From the NCBI GenBank assembly GCA_965651905.1, contig CBFGUG010000031.1, forward strand, positions 16,591 through 80,590: a stretch of DNA of 64,000 nt, in the 5' to 3' direction. Made by a program: the position numbers and the translations under genes. The notes under the pieces are model-generated. The model did not search any database. It worked only from the letters and a program-made list of their open reading frames with translations, and was not told the origin of the DNA. The DNA is from SZUA-265 sp965651905 (GTDB lineage Bacteria; Myxococcota_A; Polyangia; Polyangiales; Polyangiaceae). Positions 27,896 through 36,156 of the stretch are shown piece by piece. The stretch's first letter is position 1; each line of letters begins with the position of its first letter.

Positions 27896-28232
27896 CCCGT
27901 CTCCTCGTGTTCACTGCAGGTCCCCTGGCAGCTGACACGCTTGTACCCAAGTGCGGGCCCCGCGGGCAAGCTCGCGCGCAACCCGAGCCCGAGTTGTCGC
28001 GAACGACGCCTCACGCGGAGCGGTCCCCCTCAGATACGGCCGCGGGCCGAAGAACTTTCGAGTTTCCGGAATTTTTTGGACTTGGGACGATCTGCCTCTC
28101 GCGAAATCAACGGTGTGCGTTCCGATACGGAATCGCAAAAGTCGAACTAGCGTCGACTCGCCATCGAGAACCTGGGGGGTTCCGAGTCAACAGAGCATTG
28201 GACCAGCGAGACCTCCGTCAGTCGTCTCCCTC
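27896..28232. other. Spacer between divergent genes
   Basis: Between the lipoprotein start (27895) and the FHA gene there is no ORF with a convincing protein. The stretch includes a small inverted repeat TTCCG-ATA-CGGAA near 28117 and an AT-richer patch around 28068-28080 that could hold promoters. The true FHA gene start may fall inside it. Confidence 0.4.
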
Positions 28233-28796
28233 GTGGCCGACCGAAATTCTGAGGCGATCCATGGACTCGGGTCACGGTACCCCGAAGGGGCCGTCCCAGC
28301 TCACGGGACGTCTAGCAGCGGTGCGGGCGATGCTCAGCGTGTTTGGAACCACGGGAGCCACCGTGCTATTGATCGCGCGGTGCCGTCCAAACACGATCCA
28401 TCTCACGCCGACGAGCGCGCCGCCATCGAAGCGGGGGTGACGCGCGACCACTTGCCGAAGGGCACGCGCCCGTCGGCTGTGTTCACGGTCGTCGGTGGCT
28501 CACACGCTGGGCAACGCTTCGAAGTGCGTGATGCAGTAATCCTCGGACGGGAGTGTGGGCTGTCTCCTTGTTTCGAAGCGACGGGAGTGTCGCGCATTCA
28601 CGCCAGACTTTGGTGTAGTGCTCAAGGAGCATTCCACATCGAAGACTTGGGAAGCGCCAACGGGACGTTCATCAACGACCGCCGCATCGAACGACGAACC
28701 TTGGTCGTTGGAGACAAGCTGCGGCTAGGTCCGTCCTTGGTGCTCGAGTTCGCTCTAGGCTACGAACCAGAGCAGTCGAACGCGCGCTCGGGTTGA
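28233..28796 (+). CDS. FHA-domain protein
   Basis: The last 100 residues form a complete FHA domain: VILGRECG, TGVSRIHARLW, DLGSANGTFINDR and VGDKLRLG, with the Arg, Ser and Asn expected for phosphothreonine binding. The part before it looks unordered and the frame has no ATG. The start is uncertain: GTG codons at 28233, 28380 and 28437 are all possible. It may be a partner of the Ser/Thr kinase at 29840-31318. Its stop is 32 bp from the convergent PEGA/TPR gene. Confidence 0.65.
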   Translation: MADRNSEAIHGLGSRYPEGAVPAHGTSSSGAGDAQRVWNHGSHRAIDRAVPSKHDPSHADERAAIEAGVTRDHLPKGTRPSAVFTVVGGSHAGQRFEVRDAVILGRECGLSPCFEATGVSRIHARLWCSAQGAFHIEDLGSANGTFINDRRIERRTLVVGDKLRLGPSLVLEFALGYEPEQSNARSG

Positions 28797-28827
28797 AGCG
28801 GTTCGTGCAGCACGAGCGCGGACCTGC

Positions 28828-29856
28828 TCAGAAGCGGGTGCTGAGCGATGCGCCCGTAGGTGACACGCGCATGGTCGTTTGTGATTCCGAGTCGTCGCCG
28901 AGCACGAGATACAACCCCACCCCCGTACCCACGACTCCGACGGCGGCACTCACGAAGAACGCCGTGCGATAGGTGCGAAAGCGTTCCAGGTCGTCGGCCG
29001 CAGACTCCGGGCAGCCCGGGGAACAGACCTCGTCCAGGTCCGACTTCGCGCTGCCGGCAAGAAACAGCGAACCAATGGCCCCTACCGCACCCGCCCCCCC
29101 CACGGCAAAGGCTGTGGGCATCAGCCAACCAGGTGTGGGGTGGTGCGTGCCTTCGGCGCTCGGCTCGGGACTTGGTTTTGGCGGAGCGACTGGCGCGGCA
29201 TGAGGCTGCAGGGGAACCGCTACTTGAACCACTTTCAGTTCGCGCTCCGCTACCTCGAAAATCTCTTCATGGTAACCCTTCCCGTCTACACTCGCGGTGA
29301 GTCGGTGAACCCCCGGGTTGATGGGGTGCGCGATGTCGTACAACGCCTCGGGCAACGCCACACCGTCCACAGCTACACTTACGTCAGCAGGCACACGAAT
29401 TTCTACGCGAGGCAACCGCTTATCGAGATCTTCCGCCGCCGCCCGAGCCTCCGCCACAGCCTGAACGAAGGGCGGAGGAGCGTCGGGGGGTAACTCTGTA
29501 CGAGCAGTTTGATTGAACTTCTCGAAGCCCTCGAGCCAGCGTCCTAGTGCCACCAAACAACGCCCCTCCATGATGGAGAGTGTGGGGGCCGGGTACAGCG
29601 CTTGCGCACGACTGAAACGATCTAGCGCCTCTTCATAACGGGCAGCGTCGAACGCGTCTGCCGCTTGGAGGGCCAGGTCGCGAGCGGCCGCTCGTTTGAG
29701 CGCCTCTTGTTCGAGTTCCTGCTGTTGTTGTGGATCAGGAGCTATCGCGTCTTGACCTGAGGCAACGCCAGGTAGGACCAAGTTGATGACCACGAACGCG
29801 ACCCAGCGACAGGAAGCAGCGGGGCGCGTCAGACGAGACTCAGAAGCCGAAATCAC
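28828..29856 (-). CDS. TPR/PEGA-like exported protein
   Basis: 342 residues with a signal peptide (GVASGQ). A TPR-like Ala/Gln/Glu-rich helical region (25-150: AFDAARYEEALDRFSRAQALYP) is followed by a PEGA-like beta domain (VEIRVPADVSVAVDGVALP...PGVHRLTA). Near the C-terminus two hydrophobic helices bracket a conserved-looking CSPGCPESAADDLERFRTYRTAFF stretch (split here: CSPGCPESAA / DDLERFRTYR). Such proteins are abundant in Myxococcota next to Ser/Thr kinases. It overlaps the kinase gene by 17 bp on the same strand, so they are co-expressed. Confidence 0.8.
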   Translation of the reverse strand: MISASESRLTRPAASCRWVAFVVINLVLPGVASGQDAIAPDPQQQQELEQEALKRAAARDLALQAADAFDAARYEEALDRFSRAQALYPAPTLSIMEGRCLVALGRWLEGFEKFNQTARTELPPDAPPPFVQAVAEARAAAEDLDKRLPRVEIRVPADVSVAVDGVALPEALYDIAHPINPGVHRLTASVDGKGYHEEIFEVAERELKVVQVAVPLQPHAAPVAPPKPSPEPSAEGTHHPTPGWLMPTAFAVGGAGAVGAIGSLFLAGSAKSDLDEVCSPGCPESAADDLERFRTYRTAFFVSAAVGVVGTGVGLYLVLGDDSESQTTMRVSPTGASLSTRF

Positions 29857-31318
29857 GCTTGGACTTGTTCTTCTTGGGCGAGGATGAGGATCGCGTGGGC
29901 CTCACGCGAGGCCTAGGTGGGGTTGCTGGAGCAGGCTCGGGTTCAGCCAGGGGCAAGTCCTCGGGATCGACCGCCTGGCGAATGGGCCTCTCGGCAGAGT
30001 CTGATTCCGACTCGCCTGACCTCACGTCTGTGTGCGGCGTGATATCGGCGACTGGCGTCTCGCGTGTTACCGCTTGAGACTCGTCGCCGTCATCACTGAG
30101 CATGACGACGAACCCGACGGCGAGCAGGCACGCGCCCGCTGCAAGCAGCCACTTTCGTTTGCGCTTTGGAGGTACCAACAGCTCGTCCGCGTCCGCTGAA
30201 CTCGGTGTACTAGCTGCGAGGTCGAGCTTGGGAACAGGGGGAAGTCCCAGAGACTCGAGCGCAGCCTGAAGCTTTGGGGGCAGAGTCGAATGTCGCGCGG
30301 CTGGCGGTCCATCGAGCCCTTCGTCGAGCCAAACGGCACGCACCGAGTTACCCGACGCGTCCTCCTTGATGCCATGATCGTAGAGCCAGAGCGCCAGCGC
30401 GGATCCAAATTCGTCCATGCTTGCCCAGCGATCCTTGGGATGCTTCTCCAAGGCCTTCGACAGCAGAGCCCAAAGCGACGCGTCGCCGCCACTAGCGCCT
30501 GGCAGCGGCGGTGGGTCTGAGTGAATGATGACCTGCATCAGCGCGTTGTAGTTGGGGCGCGAGAACGGCACGTGCCCAGTGATTAACTCGTACAGCGCAA
30601 TCGCGAACGACCAGACGTCGCTACGAGCATCGACGTGGTCGAGCCCCAGCGCCTGCTCGGGAGACATGTACTCTGGGCTTCCCAGCACCGCGCCTTGCTG
30701 CGTCAGCTTGCCGTCGCCGCTGGTACCGACCTTGGCGATGCCGAAGTCCAGCAACTTGGGCTGCAAACGGTTGGTCCCCTCTTTTGCGACCACGATGTTG
30801 CCAGGTTTGATGTCGCGATGAACGATGCTTCGCGAATGGGCCAGCCGCAGTCCGTCGGCAACGGGAAGCAACAACTGCACTGCGCGAATCGCGGGCAACC
30901 CGCCATCTCGTGCGATGGTCTCCGACAAAGGCTCGCCCCGGATCAGCTCCATCACCAAGAACGGATCGCCATGTCGCGTCCAGCCGAAGTCGAACACGCG
31001 TACCAACGCGGGGTGGGAGACGCGAGCTGCTGCATTGGCTTCGCGCGCCATGCGCGACGCAGCTTCAGCCCCCGTCTCGGCGGCACGAATCAACTTCAAC
31101 GCCACGTCGACATCGAGCACGAGCGAACGCGCAACCCATACGACCCCCATGCCTCCCCGGCCGAGCTCACGTACCAGTTTGTAACGATCCTCGATCACCT
31201 CGCCCGGCAGGTAATCATCGTCCCGCGGGGTCGAGTTCACGCCGCTGGCCGGCGTCGTGGCGACGCGGGTCGTTTGACTCGGCTTGAAGTCCAGCTCGGA
31301 TGCGGTAGATTTGCTCAT
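29840..31318 (-). CDS. Membrane-anchored Ser/Thr protein kinase
   Basis: 492 residues. The kinase domain (about 43-310) shows GRGGMGVVW, VALKLI with the ATP-binding Lys, VHRDIKPGN with the catalytic Asp, LLDFGIAK and SPEYMSPEQ, so it looks active. A linker leads to one membrane helix (about 392-410) and an outer tail rich in Asp, Pro and Arg/Lys. It is the PknB-like class common in Myxococcota. Its 3' end overlaps the PEGA-like gene; it is divergent from the Cys-rich lipoprotein at 31512. FHA proteins in this window are possible substrates or readers. Confidence 0.92.
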   Translation of the reverse strand: MSKSTASELDFKPSQTTRVATTPASGVNSTPRDDDYLPGEVIEDRYKLVRELGRGGMGVVWVARSLVLDVDVALKLIRAAETGAEAASRMAREANAAARVSHPALVRVFDFGWTRHGDPFLVMELIRGEPLSETIARDGGLPAIRAVQLLLPVADGLRLAHSRSIVHRDIKPGNIVVAKEGTNRLQPKLLDFGIAKVGTSGDGKLTQQGAVLGSPEYMSPEQALGLDHVDARSDVWSFAIALYELITGHVPFSRPNYNALMQVIIHSDPPPLPGASGGDASLWALLSKALEKHPKDRWASMDEFGSALALWLYDHGIKEDASGNSVRAVWLDEGLDGPPAARHSTLPPKLQAALESLGLPPVPKLDLAASTPSSADADELLVPPKRKRKWLLAAGACLLAVGFVVMLSDDGDESQAVTRETPVADITPHTDVRSGESESDSAERPIRQAVDPEDLPLAEPEPAPATPPRPRVRPTRSSSSPKKNKSKRDFGF

Positions 31319-31431
31319 GATTTCCGAGACTCGTGTCCGGAATCGAGGTGGGCGGGCAAGGCGGGTAGACTAGCACGATTCACCCCGAACAGCCTCGACC
31401 TACGTCGCCCTGGGCTCTGTGGGTGCAGTGT

Positions 31432-31459
31432 TTCAAGGCGTTTGTACGAAACGCCTGAA
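31432..31459. promoter_or_regulatory. Inverted repeat upstream of the 31512 gene
   Basis: TTCA-A-GGCGTTT, a GTACG loop and AAACGCC-TGAA form an 11-bp stem with a single bulged A. It lies 50 bp before the GTG of the Cys-rich lipoprotein, in the 193-bp gap to the divergent kinase. It may be an operator or a leader hairpin; there is no T-run. Confidence 0.5.
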
Positions 31460-31511
31460 CGCCAGTGCACGCCTCGACCGGATTGATACCTTCAGCTAGC
31501 CTGGACGGCCA

Positions 31512-32771
31512 GTGTCCTGGACTCGATTACTTTGGCTCGCCGTGGGTGCGCTGGTCGCGATGGGCTGCGTCCTGGATGACCCCTACTTCATAGACCAAAG
31601 TGGTTCACTGAAGGCCGACGACCCTGCGTTCTCCGAAGCGGACCAAGGCTCGGGCTCGAGCTCCGGTCCGGGTGCGAACCCGACCGACGACGATGAGTCG
31701 GCCAGTGCCAGCCCCCCCGCAGGAGCCAACCTAGACGCGGGCGCTCCAGCAGACGTCCCCACGGGCGACGACGAGGAGACCGACGAAACCGCAGGCGACG
31801 ATGACGGCCCAGACAGCGCGATGTCGGACGCTTCCGCACCCGCCGCGGTGTGCGGCGACGGCGTGCGAACCAGCGGCGAAGAGTGCGACGGCGAAGACCT
31901 GAACGACGCATCCTGTGCGTCGCTGATGTCCACCGAGTTTTCGGCGGGAGTGCTGTCCTGCTCGGACACATGCGAGTTCGACACCAGCGCGTGCGAACCG
32001 ACGGCAGTGTGTGGCAACGGCGTCCTAGAAACGGGTGAATCCTGTGACTCGCTCCAACTCGACGGACAAACTTGTGCGGACTTGGGGTACAGCGGCGGGA
32101 CCTTGTCGTGCAGCTCGGACTGTGAACTCGACGAAACCGAGTGCAGCTCGGGGACAGGCTGCGATGCAACGTCGAGCGGTTCCCTCGGTATCGTGTATCA
32201 GGGTAACACCGAGGATGCCTCGAACAGCATCAGCCGTCACTCGTGCACTCCACTGGGGGGCGGACGCGGTGGGGATCTGACGTTGGCCTGGACGGCCCCC
32301 GACAGCGGCTGCTACTCGATTTCGATCAGGTCCGAGCAGGACCTCGACACCATCGCCAGTGTCCACTCCAGTTGCGACCTCGACGATGAGCTAGCTTGCG
32401 ACAACAACTCGGGGTCCGATCAGTTGTCGGCCGTGGAATTCGAAGCCGTTGCGAACACGTCGTATGCCCTGGTGATCGACTCGTTCTACGAGAGTGATGA
32501 AGGTTCAGTCACCGTGGTCGTGTCCCCGTGTGCCCCGGAGGAATGGACATGTGCTGACGAACATTTCGGTCGCGGCGATGGTTGTGACTGCGGGTGTGGT
32601 CTGCTCGACCCCGACTGCGCGAGCGCAACCTCGAGTAGCTGTCAGGTGTGTGATCTCGACGGATCCTGCGCGACCCAGTGCGGCGAGATCAGTGAGGAAA
32701 GTAACTGGGAGTGCCAAACTGGTGGTGTTTTTGGTGGCGGCTTCCAAGGTGGCGGTCCACGTGGTGGGTAG
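31512..32771 (+). CDS. Cys-rich lipoprotein with myxobacterial CGDG/CGNG repeats
   Basis: 419 residues. Start GTG; lipobox VAMGC. An acidic, disordered region (30-110) precedes two copies of a Cys-rich repeat (CGDGVRTSGEECDGED; CGNGVLETGESCDS), each followed by CxDxCExD/CSSDCELD endings. A beta-sandwich-like domain (YQGNTEDASNSISRHSC...VVVSPC, resembling PPC) follows. The last part is Cys-rich again (CDCGCGLLDPDC) and ends in a Gly-rich tail. It is likely displayed on the cell surface. Function unknown. Confidence 0.8.
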   Translation: MSWTRLLWLAVGALVAMGCVLDDPYFIDQSGSLKADDPAFSEADQGSGSSSGPGANPTDDDESASASPPAGANLDAGAPADVPTGDDEETDETAGDDDGPDSAMSDASAPAAVCGDGVRTSGEECDGEDLNDASCASLMSTEFSAGVLSCSDTCEFDTSACEPTAVCGNGVLETGESCDSLQLDGQTCADLGYSGGTLSCSSDCELDETECSSGTGCDATSSGSLGIVYQGNTEDASNSISRHSCTPLGGGRGGDLTLAWTAPDSGCYSISIRSEQDLDTIASVHSSCDLDDELACDNNSGSDQLSAVEFEAVANTSYALVIDSFYESDEGSVTVVVSPCAPEEWTCADEHFGRGDGCDCGCGLLDPDCASATSSSCQVCDLDGSCATQCGEISEESNWECQTGGVFGGGFQGGGPRGG

Positions 32772-32845
32772 TGAGCGAACCCGGGCTTGAGCCTCACGCT
32801 TGGCGCTTTGTATGAAGAGGCTCCCAAAGCGGCTACACTGCGACC

Positions 32846-33982
32846 ATGGCAAACGGGAAGGGTCGAACGAAGGCGTCCGTAAACGGCGCGGGCTCGAACG
32901 AGCAAGGGGCGAAGGCAAACGGTTCAGCCAAGGCACGCGCAAACAGCAACGGCCAACGCGCGGCCCCCCGAGCCCGCAAGAAAATAGCTAGCAAGTCGCG
33001 CACCAGCGAGCAGGGCAGCAAGAAGCCTTCTGCGAAAAAGGCGACTGCGAAGAAGGCGACTGCGAAGAAGGCGACTGCGAAGAAGACGACTGCGAAGAAG
33101 ACGACTGCGAAGAAGGCCGCCCCCAAGTCCCCCCTCCAAAGTACCAACGGTCGCTCGGCCTCCGCGACAGGTCGCAAAGGCAAGAGACCTTCCAAAAAGG
33201 CGCGAAACACACCCAGCGCAGTCAAGAAGCCGAAGGGACAGCAGAGGCCACGTTCGCCCCAACCATCTGACGGGACGTTAACGCTCGGCCCAACACTGGA
33301 GTCGGTCCTCGCCGAACTGCAGCAGCTGGGCAAACCCAATACCGCCAAGATCTACGCACGCCACGGCGTGTCGGAGAAAAGCGTCGGGCTCGCGTACGCC
33401 GATTTGAAACAACTGGTCAAACGTCTGGGCACGCAGCACGACCTGGCTCAACAACTGTGGCAAAGTGGCATCCACGACGCGCGCATCCTCGCGACCAAGA
33501 TCAGCGACCCTGCACGTACCAGCGCCAAACAACTCGAGGGTTGGCTTTCGGATGCGTCGAACTACATCGTGACAGGAGCGATCGCGAACTTGGCCGCGAA
33601 AGGCCAGGCCGCCGTCGAGCTTGCCAAGAGTTGGATTGAGAGCGCACAAGAGTGGCGCTCCGCCGCCGGGTGGAGCGTGCTGACCGAAGCCGCTCTCAGC
33701 GGCAAACTCGGCGACGAAGACGCCGCGCACCTGCTGGAACAGATCCGCGAACGCATTCACGACGCCGCCAACCGCACTCGCTACTCGATGAACAACACGC
33801 TGATCGCCATCGGAGGCGCCAACGAGCGATTGCGGCCACTGGCGCTCAAGGTGGCTGAAGCCATCGGCAAAGTCGAGGTCGATCACGGCGAGACGGGATG
33901 CAAGACCCCCGACGCGCAGAGTTACATTCGAAAAATGGTCGAACACGACAAACGACCAGGACGCGCACCAAAGACCAGTTGA
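32846..33982 (+). CDS. Histone-H1-like tail fused to DNA alkylation-repair-like HEAT domain
   Basis: 378 residues. Residues 1-145 are Lys/Ala/Ser/Thr-rich with KKATA/KKTTA repeats, like bacterial histone-H1-like proteins. Residues 150-370 resemble the AlkD/DNA alkylation repair family: LQQLGKPNTAKIYARHG, QLWQSGIHDARILATKI, KQLEGWLSDASNYIVTGA, KSWIESAQEWRSAAGW. AlkD-type enzymes remove N3/N7-alkyl purines using a HEAT-like fold. The basic tail would hold the enzyme on DNA. The family assignment is good; activity is inferred. Confidence 0.85.
   Translation: MANGKGRTKASVNGAGSNEQGAKANGSAKARANSNGQRAAPRARKKIASKSRTSEQGSKKPSAKKATAKKATAKKATAKKTTAKKTTAKKAAPKSPLQSTNGRSASATGRKGKRPSKKARNTPSAVKKPKGQQRPRSPQPSDGTLTLGPTLESVLAELQQLGKPNTAKIYARHGVSEKSVGLAYADLKQLVKRLGTQHDLAQQLWQSGIHDARILATKISDPARTSAKQLEGWLSDASNYIVTGAIANLAAKGQAAVELAKSWIESAQEWRSAAGWSVLTEAALSGKLGDEDAAHLLEQIRERIHDAANRTRYSMNNTLIAIGGANERLRPLALKVAEAIGKVEVDHGETGCKTPDAQSYIRKMVEHDKRPGRAPKTS
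33032..33121 (+). repeat. Six 15-bp tandem repeats inside the H1-like tail
   Basis: Units at 33032, 33047, 33062, 33077, 33092 and 33107 follow the pattern GCGAAGAAGRCGACT and encode AKKAT/AKKTT. The copies differ at single bases, so the array probably grew by slippage. Copy number may vary between strains. Confidence 0.85.
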
Positions 33983-34133
33983 TCCGCCGGGCATGCGCAC
34001 TGAGGGTAACCGGCCTCAACGTGAGCGAGAACGCCGCTGCCCGACTGCCTGGCAAACCTGTTGCGTAATCCCGCAAGCTCATCTACTCCGCGGGTCGTTC
34101 GCAGCCACCGCGCGCGAAAATCAGGAGACAAGC

Positions 34134-35324
34134 ATGTTCGAATCCATCGAGACCGCCCCCCCGGACCCCATCCTCGGCCTGACCGAAGCGTTCAACAAGG
34201 ACGAGCGCTCCGACAAGATCAATCTCTCGGTCGGCGTGTACAAGGACAAGGGCGGAAAGACGCCCGTGCTCGCGTGTGTGAAGGACGCCGAGAAGCGTCT
34301 GCTGGAGACCGAACAGAGCAAAGGTTACAAGCCGATCGATGGCGACCCCGAGTACGGCCGTTTGGTTCGCGAGCTGCTGTTCGGCAGGGGTAATGAGTTG
34401 GTCGACGGGGGCCGCGCTCGCACTACCCACGCGCCAGGAGGCACGGGCGCGTTGCGCGTTGCGGGTGACTTCTTGTCGAAGATGAACCCCAAGGCCACGA
34501 TCTGGCTGAGCGACCCGACCTGGGCCAACCACGGCAGCATTTTCGAGGCCGCGGGTGTTGCGCGAGACAGCTACCCCTACTTCGACGCCAAGAACAACAG
34601 TCTGAACCTCGACGCGATGCTGGGCAAACTGAAGGGTGTTGCCAAAGGCGACGTGGTGTTGCTCCACGCCTGTTGTCACAACCCGACGGGCGTCGATCCC
34701 ACACCAGAACAGTGGCAGCAAATCGCAAGTGTCTTGGCTGAACGCGGCGCCATCCCGCTGCTGGACTTCGCATACCAAGGCTTCGCGACTGGCATCGATC
34801 AGGACGCGGTCGCCGTCCGTGCACTTTCCGAGCAGCTCGACGAGCTGTTCGTGTGCTCGTCGTTCTCGAAGAACTTCGGCTTGTACAACGAGCGCACGGG
34901 CGCGCTCACGGTAGTCGCCAAGACTCCCGAACACGCCGCGGCGGCTCAAAGTCAGATCAAGATCTGCGTGCGCACCAACTACTCGAATCCGCCCGCTCAC
35001 GGCGGCGCCATCGTGCGCACGATCCTGGGGGACGCAGACCTACGCGTGCGTTGGGAAAACGAGCTGACCGAAATGCGCGAACGCATCGCGACCATGCGGC
35101 AGTCGTTCGTCGACGGCTTGAAGGCGAAAGGCGCGCCGGGTGATTTCAGCTTCATCACGCGCCAGAACGGCATGTTCAGCTTCTCGGGCTTGAGCAAGGC
35201 CCAAGTGGAGCGGTTGCGGGACGAGTACGCGATCTATGTCGTTGGCTCAGGGCGCATCAACGTCGCAGGCATGACCGAGGCGAACATGGATCGCCTGACG
35301 CAAGCGGTTGCTGCGGTACTCTGA
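34134..35324 (+). CDS. aspC: Class I aspartate/aromatic aminotransferase
   Basis: 396 residues, the length of E. coli AspC. It has INLSVGVYKD near the start, the Asp-interacting HNPTGVDPT, the PLP Lys in SSFSKNFGLYNER, and the C-terminal ISG-like RINVAGM. This is the class Ia family (AspC/TyrB), which swaps amino groups between aspartate or aromatic amino acids and 2-oxo acids; the exact preference cannot be read here. The ATG at 34134 follows CAGGAGA. The frame is open to 33993 but that part is not conserved. Confidence 0.92.
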   Translation: MFESIETAPPDPILGLTEAFNKDERSDKINLSVGVYKDKGGKTPVLACVKDAEKRLLETEQSKGYKPIDGDPEYGRLVRELLFGRGNELVDGGRARTTHAPGGTGALRVAGDFLSKMNPKATIWLSDPTWANHGSIFEAAGVARDSYPYFDAKNNSLNLDAMLGKLKGVAKGDVVLLHACCHNPTGVDPTPEQWQQIASVLAERGAIPLLDFAYQGFATGIDQDAVAVRALSEQLDELFVCSSFSKNFGLYNERTGALTVVAKTPEHAAAAQSQIKICVRTNYSNPPAHGGAIVRTILGDADLRVRWENELTEMRERIATMRQSFVDGLKAKGAPGDFSFITRQNGMFSFSGLSKAQVERLRDEYAIYVVGSGRINVAGMTEANMDRLTQAVAAVL

Positions 35325-35361
35325 CGTCCCCGGCACCCTCGCATCATCGCTACGTCCGGGT

Positions 35362-35401
35362 GAAGTGCTCGCGCGGCGCTCCTGGGCGCGGCGCGCACTT
35401 C
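35362..35401 (+). terminator. GC-rich hairpin after the aminotransferase
   Basis: GAAGTGC and GCACTTC form the outer 7-bp stem, with further GCGC pairing inside. It starts 37 bp after the aminotransferase stop. No T-run follows, so it may be a Rho-independent-like stop or just a structured 3' end. An AT-rich GTAAATATTC that could be promoter sequence follows. Confidence 0.45.
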
Positions 35402-35526
35402 CAGCCCGCCGTAAATATTCGGACAAAACCGCCGACTGGAGATTCTCTAACACCACTGGTCGGATTCTCGAATCGGACGTTTTTTCAGTGGTTCCCTCCA
35501 GCGCAAAACCGGATAGATTCTCGCCC

Positions 35527-36156
35527 ATGACGTTCCGAACCCTCCGTAAAGCGGCGCACGCTTTGACCCTTCTCGTCCCTCTCAGCGGTCTCGCTCTCAG
35601 TACGAGCGCGTGCAGCGGCGGTGAAGAAGACAAAATCGTCAAGTCGAAGGTCACCGCTGGCGACATGCCCGCCGAGGGTAGCTGGCGCGGCGTTTGGTAC
35701 AGCCAGCTCTACGGCTACCTGCACTTGCTCAAAGACGGCGACAAAGTCCACGGCAAATGGCGAACGACCGCTGGTGACAAGTGGGGCGAAATGCACGGCA
35801 CGGTGGAGGGCGACCTCTACCGCTTCGAGTGGGAAGAAAACCGCATCGGCATGTTCGGGCCCAACGCAAAGTCTCACGGCAAAGGCTACTTCAAGTACGT
35901 GGTCCCCGAGCACGACAACGCCGACCACGAGATCCACGGCGAGTGGGGTCTCGACGAGAGTGATGCAGGCCACGAGTGGAAGGCGATCAAACAGCGCCGC
36001 ATGGAGCCAGATCCGAACAGCGTGATGCCTGACGAAACGCAGACGGCGGTCGAAGGCGGCGATTGGGACGGCACCAGCGGTGGTGGCGGTGGTGACTCGA
36101 GTGACAGCTCGGGTGGCGAAAGCGGCAGCGGCGGCGACGAAGACTCGTGGGATTGA
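35527..36156 (+). CDS. Small lipoprotein
   Basis: 209 residues. ATG at 35527; lipobox LSTSAC. The middle part reads as a beta-rich domain with repeated Gly/Trp/Tyr-containing strands (GSWRGVWYSQLYGYLHLL; VHGKWRTT; GEMHGTVEGDLYRFEW), then a low-complexity Gly/Ser/Asp tail. No family recognised. Its stop lies inside the start of gcvPB (10 bp overlap), so the two are co-transcribed although their functions look unrelated. Confidence 0.75.
   Translation: MTFRTLRKAAHALTLLVPLSGLALSTSACSGGEEDKIVKSKVTAGDMPAEGSWRGVWYSQLYGYLHLLKDGDKVHGKWRTTAGDKWGEMHGTVEGDLYRFEWEENRIGMFGPNAKSHGKGYFKYVVPEHDNADHEIHGEWGLDESDAGHEWKAIKQRRMEPDPNSVMPDETQTAVEGGDWDGTSGGGGGDSSDSSGGESGSGGDEDSWD

Noticed and set aside
27877..28440. 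187-aa frame upstream of the FHA gene
   Set aside because: Starts inside the opposite-strand lipoprotein and has a basic, unordered composition.
30635..31486. 283-aa frame antisense to the Ser/Thr kinase
   Set aside because: Same reason; the kinase motifs on the other strand are unmistakable.
33032..33121. Tandem repeats as a CRISPR array
   Set aside because: 15-bp units without spacers inside a coding region encoding AKKAT; a slippage repeat.
34083..35000. 305-aa frame antisense to the aminotransferase
   Set aside because: Overlaps a confident gene; protein is low in normal composition and has no family signs.
35325..36146. Glycine riboswitch before gcvPB
   Set aside because: A lipoprotein gene directly overlaps the gcvPB start and I see no paired glycine-aptamer structure; the hairpin at 35362 is too simple.
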